12,790 bases of DNA, from the NCBI GenBank assembly GCA_946480495.1, contig CAMLKO010000014.1, positions 1 to 12,790 of the forward strand, in the 5' to 3' direction. The notes beneath the pieces are model-generated. The model saw only the letters and a list, made by a program, of their open reading frames with translations. It made no database searches and was not told where the DNA came from. A program made the translations under genes and the position numbers. Below are positions 7,099 through 12,727 of the stretch, in pieces. This DNA comes from an uncultured Caulobacteraceae bacterium. GTDB taxonomy: Bacteria > Pseudomonadota > Alphaproteobacteria > Caulobacterales > Caulobacteraceae. Each line of letters opens with the position of its first letter. Positions within the stretch are counted from its first letter, which is position 1.

Positions 7099-7899
7099 AT
7101 GGAAACGACCCAAGACGCCGGCCAGCTTTCCGGCAACGTCCTCTTCTACACCAACCCCGAGCCGCTGAGCCGTGAGATGCACGGCAAGCTGGGCGTCTCG
7201 CGCGTCGACAAGCCCTTCCTGTTCGCGGCCGAAGGGCACGTGGTTCCGCTGACCGTGGCCGAGTTCGGCCTGGCCTGCCTGAACTATCCGATCATCTTCG
7301 CCGGCGAGCAGAAGCAGCCGCTGGCGGTGATGGGCCTGAACGCCGGCCAGAACCTGTTCGTCAAGCCGGACGGCAGCTTCGAGATCGGCTCGTATGTGCC
7401 GGCCTATATCCGCCGCTACCCCTTCGTGCTGGCCAACGACCAGGACGCCGAGCGCATGGTGGTCTGCATCGAACGTCCGGCCGAAATCTTCAAGGAAGAG
7501 GGCGCCGACATGCCGCTCTTCACCGAGGAAGGCGAGCTCAGCGAATACACCCAGAACGCCATCAAGTTCTGCGAGGACTTCGAGACCGAGCGCCGCCGCA
7601 CCGAACAGTTCGTGACCCTGCTCAACGACCTCGACCTGTTCGAGACCAAGCGGGCCATGTTCACCCCGATCATGCCGGACGGCACGGCGGGCCAGCCCCA
7701 GCAGCTCGCCGACTACTTCGGCGTCTCGGAAGAGAAGCTGCGCGCCCTGCCGCAGGAAAAGGTGTTCGAGCTGCATCAATCCGGTGCGCTCGAGAAGATC
7801 TACAACCACCTGTCCTCGCTGATCGGCTGGGACCGGCTGATCGCCATCGCCGCGGCCCAGGCCGCGCAGAACGCCCCGCAGGCGGCGAACCTGCAGTAG
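7099..7899 (+). CDS. SapC family protein
   Basis: The 266-residue protein matches the SapC family, named after a protein of the Campylobacter fetus S-layer locus and common in alphaproteobacteria and related groups. Typical segments are the N-terminal FYTNPEPLSREMHGKLGV, AEGHVVPLTVAEFGLACLNY with PIIFAG, and GSYVPAYIRRYPFVLAND, followed by an acidic region that binds no known cofactor. No signal peptide or membrane segment is seen, so it should be cytoplasmic. Its biochemical activity is not established; in many genomes relatives sit beside TonB-dependent receptors or flavin-dependent halogenase-like genes, but here it is monocistronic, with its own candidate promoter and a strong terminator. 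It diverges from the MaoC hydratase over 165 nt. A role in the surface layer should not be assumed from the name. Confidence 0.88.
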   Translation: METTQDAGQLSGNVLFYTNPEPLSREMHGKLGVSRVDKPFLFAAEGHVVPLTVAEFGLACLNYPIIFAGEQKQPLAVMGLNAGQNLFVKPDGSFEIGSYVPAYIRRYPFVLANDQDAERMVVCIERPAEIFKEEGADMPLFTEEGELSEYTQNAIKFCEDFETERRRTEQFVTLLNDLDLFETKRAMFTPIMPDGTAGQPQQLADYFGVSEEKLRALPQEKVFELHQSGALEKIYNHLSSLIGWDRLIAIAAAQAAQNAPQAANLQ

Positions 7900-7924
7900 G
7901 CTTCGGCGAAAGAACCGATTGCGG

Positions 7925-7956
7925 AAGGGCGGCTCGCTTGGGCCGCCCTTTTGCGT
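7925..7956 (+). terminator. Rho-independent terminator of the SapC-family gene
   Basis: AAGGGCGGC (7925-7933) and GCCGCCCTT (7942-7950) form a perfect 9-bp stem with an 8-nt loop, followed by a T-rich stretch (TTTT then GCGTTT). It begins 26 nt after the TAG at 7899. Read on the minus strand the stem is followed by CCGC rather than T, so it works only for rightward transcription. The downstream T-run ends one base before the stop codon of the next, convergent gene. Confidence 0.85.
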
Positions 7957-7957
7957 T

Positions 7958-8350
7958 TCAGCGGCTGAACACGCTGCGGGTCAGGCAGGAGAAGACCAGG
8001 CGGCCGGCTTCGTCGAGCAGGTCGTGCTGGGCGATGACGATGCCCTTGCCCTCGCCGACCGGATCCTTGGCCATCACCGTCATGCGCCCGCGCAAGAGCT
8101 CGCCCGGCGGCGGGTTGCGCATCCAGCGCAGCGCATCGACGCCAAGGCGCTTGGTCTGCGGCCAGTCCTCGGAGGCTTCCGCGTCCAGCCGCGACCAGAT
8201 GGCGAAGGTCAGGCAGTCGGGCGCGCCGCGGCTGACATCCCAGCTCGGCATGAAGGCTTCGACGAACGCCTCCAGCGCCGCCTCGTCCACGACGGTCGCG
8301 CCGAGGTGGACCACCTGGCCGATGGCGATGTCGTCGAAGGCGGCGGGCAT
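7958..8350 (-). CDS. Short MaoC-like hotdog protein lacking the hydratase motif
   Basis: This 130-residue protein begins MPAAFDDIAIGQVVHLG, the usual opening of stand-alone MaoC-like dehydratases (F-D-D-I-x-I-G-Q), and later has LGVDALRWMRNPPPGELLRGR, which corresponds to the conserved segment before the hotdog beta-strands, then a strand-rich end FSCLTRSVFSR. Between them the stretch where catalytic relatives carry an Asp-x-x-Pro-x-His motif is replaced by FMPSWDVSRGAPDCLTF, with no His in that position. It is therefore probably a hotdog-fold protein with a different or lost activity, perhaps an acyl-CoA or lipid binding protein. GGAGAG upstream of the ATG at 8350 fixes the start. It diverges from the DsbD-like gene by 70 nt and its stop lies just beyond the terminator of the SapC-family gene. 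Confidence 0.75.
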   Translation of the reverse strand: MPAAFDDIAIGQVVHLGATVVDEAALEAFVEAFMPSWDVSRGAPDCLTFAIWSRLDAEASEDWPQTKRLGVDALRWMRNPPPGELLRGRMTVMAKDPVGEGKGIVIAQHDLLDEAGRLVFSCLTRSVFSR

Positions 8351-8420
8351 GGGGCTCTCCGGTGAGTCGCCGCCGATGATGCCATTTCTCCGCCGCGCGG
8401 GGCGCCCTATAGCTGGACCG

Positions 8421-10538
8421 ATGGGGTTTCTCCGCACCATTGCACTGACCTTGGCCGCCGCGCTCGCCTTGGCGGCCCCCGCGCGCGCCGAGCCGGTGAA
8501 CACCGGCCACATCGAAGCCGAGCTGGTGGCGCAGGACTCTGGCGTCGTTCCTGGCGGCACGACCTGGGTCGCCGTGCGGCAGGACATCCAGAAGGGCTGG
8601 CACACCTACTGGCGCAACGCCGGCGACGCGGGCGAGGGGACCAAGCTCAACTGGACCCTGCCGGCCGGCTGGAACGCCGGCGACATCGTCTGGCCGGCGC
8701 CCAAGCGCCTGCTGGAAGGCAAGCCGCCCGCCCAGCTCGCGGTCTACGCCTACGAGGGCGAGGTGCTGCTGCCGGTCCCGGTGGAGGTCCCGGCCAGCGC
8801 GCGCGTCGGCGAGATCGCCAACCTGAAGGTGGCCGCGTCCTTCCTGGTCTGCGCCGAGATCTGCGTGCCGGAAGACGCGGTGCTCACGCTCGGCCTGCCG
8901 GTGGTCGCCGGAACGCCCGAGCCCGACCCGCAATGGGGCAAGGCCATCGCCGATGTGCTGGCCAAGGCGCCCAAGCCCGCGGGCCTGACCGCCGCGTTCG
9001 ACAGGACCGGAAACGCGCTGAAGCTCGCCATCGTCGGCGATCCGCTGAAGGACGCGGACCTGCGCGGCGCCTTCTTCTTTCCCTACTCGGGTACGGCGAT
9101 CGTGCATGGCGCGCCGGAGACGATCGACCGGGGCCCCCAAGGCCTGACCTTCACGCTCGCGCCCGGCTATGACTTCACGCAGGGCACGCCGCCCGCCGAG
9201 ATTTCCGGCGTGCTGGCGCTGAGGGACGCAGCCTACGAGGTCACCGCCAGGGCCGGGCCGCTGCCCGCCGGGGCCGCCGGTCTTGGGCCGCCGCCGCGCG
9301 CGCGCGCCAAGCAGGGGCTGGAGGTCGCGCTGCTGTTCGCCTTCCTCGGCGGCCTGATCCTGAACCTGATGCCCTGCGTCTTCCCGATCCTGTCGATGAA
9401 GGCCGCGACGCTGGCCGGTCATGCCCACGAGGCGCGGGGCGCGCGGCTGCAGGGACTGGTGTTCCTGGCCGGCGTGCTGGCGACCTTCCTGGCGCTCGCG
9501 GGCCTGCTGATCGCGGCCAAGGCGGCGGGTTCGGCGGCCGGCTGGGGCTTCCAGCTGCAGTCGCCGGCCGTGGTCGCGGCGCTGAGCCTCATCATGCTGC
9601 TGGTGGCGCTGAACCTGTCTGGCCTGTTCGAGGTCGGCACCTCCATCCAGAACGTCGGCGGCTCGCTGGCCTCGCGGCAGGGGCTGCTCGGCGCCTTCTT
9701 CACCGGCGCGCTGACGGTGGTGGTGGCGGCGCCCTGCACCGCGCCCTTCATGGCCTCGGCGCTCGGCGTCGCGCTGACCCGAAACGCGCCGGAGGCCCTG
9801 CTGATCTTTGCCGTCCTGGGACTGGGCCTGGCCCTGCCCTATGTCGCGCTGTCGTTCGCGCCCAGCCTGTTCAGGCGCCTGCCGCCGCCCGGACCGTGGA
9901 TGAGCCTCCTGCGGCGGGGCCTGGCCTTTCCGATGTACGGCGCGGCGGGCTGGCTGCTGTGGGTGCTGAGCCAGCAGGGCGGCGCGGTGGGCCTCGCGCG
10001 CCTGATCGCCGCTGCGGTGGCGACCGCCTTCGGCGCCTGGCTGTTCGGCATCGGCCAGCGGCGCAGCGATTCCAAGGTGCGCTTCACCCTGATGGGTCTG
10101 GCGCTGGCCGGCTGGCTGGCGGCGTTCGTGGCCGTGACCGTGCCGGCCTACACCCGTCCGGCGGTGGCGGCCGAGGAAGGCGCCGCCGTGCCCTTCGAGG
10201 AATGGTCGCCGGCGCGGCAGGCCGAGCTGCGGGCGCAGGGCAAGCCGGTGTTCGTCAACTTCACCGCCGCCTGGTGCGTGACCTGCCAGGTGAACGAGCA
10301 GGTGGCGCTTTCCACGGCCGACGTGGCCGCCGCCTTCCAGCGCACCGGCACCATCTATCTGAAGGCCGACTGGACCAACCGCGACGCGACCATCGCCCGC
10401 GAGCTGGAGGCGCACGGCCGGGCCGGCGTGCCGCTCTATCTCTACTATCCGGCGGGCGGGGGTGAGCCGCGCGTCCTGCCGCAACTGCTCACCCCCGGCC
10501 TCGTCGCCGAGGCGTTGGACAGCGGGAGAGGCGGATGA
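8421..10538 (+). CDS. dsbD: DsbD/ScsB-family transmembrane thiol:disulfide electron transporter
   Basis: The 705-residue protein carries reducing power from cytoplasmic thioredoxin across the inner membrane to periplasmic thiol proteins. Order: signal peptide MGFLRTIALTLAAALALAAPARA; large periplasmic alpha domain (about 24-290) with Cys144 and Cys148 in CAEICVPE; membrane beta domain (about 300-575) with Cys319 in NLMPCVFP and Cys439 in APCTAPF; periplasmic thioredoxin-like gamma domain with CVTC (619-622) in FTAAWCVTCQ. These are its only six cysteines. At 705 residues with a long N-terminal domain it looks more like ScsB of Caulobacter and Salmonella than the 565-residue E. coli DsbD, so the symbol is a family label. 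The start at 8421 is fixed by the signal peptide; in-frame codons upstream overlap the divergent gene. It overlaps pgi by 4 nt (ATGA). Confidence 0.92.
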   Translation: MGFLRTIALTLAAALALAAPARAEPVNTGHIEAELVAQDSGVVPGGTTWVAVRQDIQKGWHTYWRNAGDAGEGTKLNWTLPAGWNAGDIVWPAPKRLLEGKPPAQLAVYAYEGEVLLPVPVEVPASARVGEIANLKVAASFLVCAEICVPEDAVLTLGLPVVAGTPEPDPQWGKAIADVLAKAPKPAGLTAAFDRTGNALKLAIVGDPLKDADLRGAFFFPYSGTAIVHGAPETIDRGPQGLTFTLAPGYDFTQGTPPAEISGVLALRDAAYEVTARAGPLPAGAAGLGPPPRARAKQGLEVALLFAFLGGLILNLMPCVFPILSMKAATLAGHAHEARGARLQGLVFLAGVLATFLALAGLLIAAKAAGSAAGWGFQLQSPAVVAALSLIMLLVALNLSGLFEVGTSIQNVGGSLASRQGLLGAFFTGALTVVVAAPCTAPFMASALGVALTRNAPEALLIFAVLGLGLALPYVALSFAPSLFRRLPPPGPWMSLLRRGLAFPMYGAAGWLLWVLSQQGGAVGLARLIAAAVATAFGAWLFGIGQRRSDSKVRFTLMGLALAGWLAAFVAVTVPAYTRPAVAAEEGAAVPFEEWSPARQAELRAQGKPVFVNFTAAWCVTCQVNEQVALSTADVAAAFQRTGTIYLKADWTNRDATIARELEAHGRAGVPLYLYYPAGGGEPRVLPQLLTPGLVAEALDSGRGG

Positions 10539-12046
10539 GCGCCTGGGACGACTTCGAAGCCGCCGCCCGCGCGGCCGGCGACCGGCGGATTGCCGATCTG
10601 TTCGAGGCCGAGCCCGACCGGCTTGCGCGCCTGACCGTCGAGGCGGCGGGCCTGACCCTCGATCTCTCCAAACAGCCCTGGGACCGCGCCGCCTTCGACG
10701 CCGCGATCGCGCTGGCGAAAGCCTGCGACGTGGAAACCGCCCGCGCGCGGCTGTTCGCCGGCGAAGCGGTCAATGTCACCGAGGACCGCGCCGTCCTGCA
10801 CCCGGCGCTGCGCGCGCCCGACGGGGCCGACTTCAAGGCCCGGGGCGAACCCATCTCGCGCGCCGTCGAGGAAGGCCGCCGCAGGATGCGCGCCTTCGCC
10901 GAAGAAGTGCGGAAAGGCCCGATCAGGACCATCCTCCACATCGGCATCGGCGGCTCCGACCTCGGACCCCGGCTTGTGTGGGAAGCGCTCAAGCCCCTGC
11001 AGCCGCAGATCGACCTGCGCTTCATCGCCAATGTCGACGGCGCGGAGTTCGCCCAGGCGACGGCAGGGGTGGACCCGGCGACCACGCTGGTCATCGCCGT
11101 CTCCAAGACCTTCACCACCCAGGAGACCATGGCCAACGCCCGCGCCGCCCGCGACTGGCTGGGCGGCAAGGGCCAGTTCGCGGCGGTGTCGGCCAACGTC
11201 GCCGAGGCCGTGAAGTTCGGGGTGCCCGAGGATCGCGTCTTCGCCTTCTGGGACTGGGTCGGCGGGCGCTATTCGGTGTGGTCGGCGGTGGGCCTGTCGT
11301 GCGCCATCGCGCTGGGCTGGGAGGCGTTCGAGGGCTTCCTCGCGGGCGCGGCGGCGATGGACGCCCACTTCACCTCGGCGTCGCTGGAGAAGAACGCCCC
11401 GGTGCTGCTGGCGCTGGCGCATGTGCTGAACCGCAACGGCCTTGGCCGCCCGATCCGCGCCGTCGTCCCCTACGCCCAGCGCCTTCGCCTGCTGCCGGCC
11501 TTCCTCCAGCAGCTGGAGATGGAGTCCAACGGCAAGAGCGTCGACCTCGACGGCGCCCCCGTCGCGCGCGAGACCGCCGCCTCCGTGTTCGGCGACGCCG
11601 GGACCAACGGCCAGCACGCCTTCTTCCAGCTGCTGCATCAGGGCACGGACATCATCCCCGTCGACTTCATCGCCGTCGCGCGCACCGGCGAAGGTCCGGC
11701 CGGGATGCACGACCTGCTGATAGCAAGCTGCCTGGCCCAGGCCGAAGCGCTGATGGTCGGCCAGAAGGCCGCCGAGCCGTATCGCGTGTTCGAAGGCAAC
11801 CGCCCCTCCAGCATGATCCTGCTGGACCGCCTGACCCCACAGGCGCTCGGCGCGCTGATCGCCCTCTACGAGCACAAGACCTTTGTCGAGGGCGTGCTCT
11901 GGCGCATCAACAGCTTCGACCAGTTCGGCGTCGAACTCGGCAAAGAGCTCGCGAGCGGCATCCTCGCCGAACTCCCCGGCGGCCCCGCCCAGCCCCACGA
12001 TCCCTCGACCGCCGCCCTGATCGCGCGGCTCAGGCCGTCAGGCTGA
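10535..12046 (+). CDS. pgi: Glucose-6-phosphate isomerase
   Basis: The 503-residue enzyme interconverts glucose 6-phosphate and fructose 6-phosphate in the cytoplasm. Two SIS sugar-isomerase domains are seen: phosphate-binding IGIGGSDLGP (136-145) and SKTFTTQET (190-198), and the family signatures DWVGGRYSVWSAVGLS (240-255) and VLWRINSFDQFGVELGK (454-470). Expected catalytic residues are present: Glu330 in MESNGK, His361 in TNGQHAFFQ and Lys470 in GVELGK. It is shorter than the 540-550 of enterobacterial Pgi, the difference being mostly terminal. GGGAGAGG precedes the ATG, which lies inside the end of the dsbD-like gene, so the pair is co-translated. In an organism that degrades glucose by the Entner-Doudoroff route it would serve mainly gluconeogenesis and hexose-phosphate cycling. 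Its last 9 nt overlap the convergent antitoxin gene. Confidence 0.97.
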   Translation: MSAWDDFEAAARAAGDRRIADLFEAEPDRLARLTVEAAGLTLDLSKQPWDRAAFDAAIALAKACDVETARARLFAGEAVNVTEDRAVLHPALRAPDGADFKARGEPISRAVEEGRRRMRAFAEEVRKGPIRTILHIGIGGSDLGPRLVWEALKPLQPQIDLRFIANVDGAEFAQATAGVDPATTLVIAVSKTFTTQETMANARAARDWLGGKGQFAAVSANVAEAVKFGVPEDRVFAFWDWVGGRYSVWSAVGLSCAIALGWEAFEGFLAGAAAMDAHFTSASLEKNAPVLLALAHVLNRNGLGRPIRAVVPYAQRLRLLPAFLQQLEMESNGKSVDLDGAPVARETAASVFGDAGTNGQHAFFQLLHQGTDIIPVDFIAVARTGEGPAGMHDLLIASCLAQAEALMVGQKAAEPYRVFEGNRPSSMILLDRLTPQALGALIALYEHKTFVEGVLWRINSFDQFGVELGKELASGILAELPGGPAQPHDPSTAALIARLRPSG

Positions 12047-12328
12047 TATCCGCTCGGGCGTCAGGCGAAAGCCCAGCGCGTTCGCCACCTTCAGCACGGT
12101 GCCGAATTCCGGGTGCCCTTCCGCGCTCAGGGCCTTGTAGAGCGCCTGGCGGCTGAGGCCCGTCTCCTCAGCGAGTTGGGACATACCCCTGGCGCGCGCG
12201 ACGGTGCCGAGTGCATGGGTGATGTAGGCGGGGTCGCCTTCTTCAAAGGCGTCCTCCAGGAAGGCCTCGATGGCCTCGGGGGTGTCGAGCAGTTCCGCCG
12301 CGTCAAATCGGGTTGTCTTGACCACCAT
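12038..12328 (-). CDS. Type II antitoxin: HTH addiction-module antidote protein
   Basis: The 96-residue protein fits the 'putative addiction module antidote' family found downstream of RelE/ParE-like toxins (HI1420 type). Its start MVVKTTRFDAAELLDTPEAI and the segment EDAFEEGDPAYITHALGTVARARGMSQLA are characteristic, followed by an XRE-like helix-turn-helix around residues 49-69 (LAEETGLSRQALYKALS) and a C-terminal NALGFRLTPE. It should bind and neutralise the toxin encoded just upstream and repress the shared promoter. Only 3 nt separate it from the toxin stop, and a strong GGAGGT lies 7 nt before its ATG, within the last toxin codons. The stop overlaps pgi by 9 nt on the opposite strand. 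Confidence 0.9.
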   Translation of the reverse strand: MVVKTTRFDAAELLDTPEAIEAFLEDAFEEGDPAYITHALGTVARARGMSQLAEETGLSRQALYKALSAEGHPEFGTVLKVANALGFRLTPERISA

Positions 12329-12331
12329 TTC

Positions 12332-12628
12332 CTAGACCTCCAAATCGCGGGCCAAGGCCTTCGCCCGCTCGATGTCGCGCCCCTGGCTGGACTTGTCGCC
12401 GCCGCAGAGCACCACAACCAGAACTGAGCCCCGCTGAACGACATAAACCCGGTAGCCGGGGCCGTAGTCGATGCGAAGTTCAGAGACGCCCTCGCCGACC
12501 GGTTTGACGTCGCCGAAGTTGCCGATCTCAAGCCGGTTCAGTCGGGCGCCGATCTTGAGGGCGGCCTTGCGGTCCCTCAGCGCAGCCAACCAATCGCGGA
12601 AGACCTGCGTCTGACGCACCTCGATCAT
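12332..12628 (-). CDS. Type II toxin, RelE/ParE superfamily (Gp49/HigB-like)
   Basis: The 98-residue protein opens MIEVRQTQVFRDWLAALRDR, then has ARLNRLEIGNFGDVKPVGEG, ELRIDYGPGYRVYV (50-63) and LCGGDKSSQGRDIERAKALA (74-93). These are the family blocks of the HI1419-type phage-derived RelE/ParE toxins, which most likely act as mRNA interferases at the ribosome, though a target is not proven for this one. It precedes its antitoxin, the order of HigBA-type modules. The start at 12628 is the first possible ATG, since an in-frame TGA sits two codons upstream. The region seems less GC-rich than the flanking metabolic genes (judged by eye), consistent with a mobile addiction module inserted next to pgi. 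Confidence 0.92.
   Translation of the reverse strand: MIEVRQTQVFRDWLAALRDRKAALKIGARLNRLEIGNFGDVKPVGEGVSELRIDYGPGYRVYVVQRGSVLVVVLCGGDKSSQGRDIERAKALARDLEV
12336..12341 (-). promoter_or_regulatory. Strong ribosome binding site for the antitoxin, inside the toxin coding end
   Basis: GGAGGT on the minus strand, 7 nt before the antitoxin ATG, is a near-perfect anti-16S match. The toxin ATG has no such signal. This asymmetry would favour synthesis of antitoxin over toxin from the same mRNA. Confidence 0.75.
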
Positions 12629-12648
12629 GTGTCATCTATAGGCGACAC
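12629..12648 (-). promoter_or_regulatory. Operator-like inverted repeat over the -10 of the toxin-antitoxin promoter (site B)
   Basis: On the minus strand the 20 bp read GTGTC, ten central bases, GACAC, and 16 of the 20 positions are self-complementary. The repeat ends immediately before the toxin ATG and contains the whole -10 element. It matches site A (12657-12676) at 15 of 20 positions and with the same 10-nt gap between TGTC and GACA half-sites. Autoregulation of type II modules by the antitoxin or toxin-antitoxin complex binding such palindromes is well established, so this is the natural candidate operator. Confidence 0.65.
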
Positions 12649-12663
12649 TGGGCGGAATGTCAA
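12635..12663 (-). promoter_or_regulatory. Near-consensus sigma-70 promoter for the toxin-antitoxin operon
   Basis: Reading leftward, TTGACA (12663-12658) is followed by exactly 17 nt and then TATAGA (12640-12635). The -35 is perfect and the -10 has 5 of 6 consensus positions. The expected +1, about 7 nt past the -10, is position 12628, which is the A of the toxin ATG. Confidence 0.75.
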
Positions 12664-12676
12664 CTAAAAGAGACAC
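12657..12676 (-). promoter_or_regulatory. Operator-like inverted repeat over the -35 of the toxin-antitoxin promoter (site A)
   Basis: Second copy of the TGTC-N10-GACA element, including the -35 hexamer. Its centre lies 28 bp from that of site B. Having two sites, one over each promoter element, fits cooperative repression by antitoxin dimers. Confidence 0.55.
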
Positions 12677-12691
12677 GCTCCGGCGCGGGTA

Positions 12692-12718
12692 GCTAAAGCT
12701 TCACATTTCAAGTATATG
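12692..12718 (+). promoter_or_regulatory. AT-rich candidate promoter region of the histidine-rich leader
   Basis: Two possible -10 elements are seen: GCTAAAGC at 12692-12699, matching 7 of 8 positions of the Caulobacter-type -10 GCTANAWC, and TATATG at 12713-12718. Neither has a clear -35. The first would give a leader of about 20 nt before the ATG at 12728; the second would give almost none. The choice cannot be settled by eye. Confidence 0.3.
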
Positions 12719-12727
12719 CCCGCCCCC

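Noticed and set aside
8364..8368. GAGTC (a GANTC site of the cell-cycle methylase CcrM) in the intergenic region before the dsbD-like gene
   Set aside because: GANTC also occurs inside genes here (for example in 1401-2039 and near 10067), so a single intergenic copy is not evidence of cell-cycle control.
7800..10484. A very long open frame on the minus strand opposite the dsbD-like gene (about 890 codons)
   Set aside because: The translation is rich in Arg, Gly, Gln and His with no domain or hydrophobic pattern, as expected for an antisense shadow of a high-GC gene; the plus-strand frame has signal peptide, membrane helices and redox motifs.
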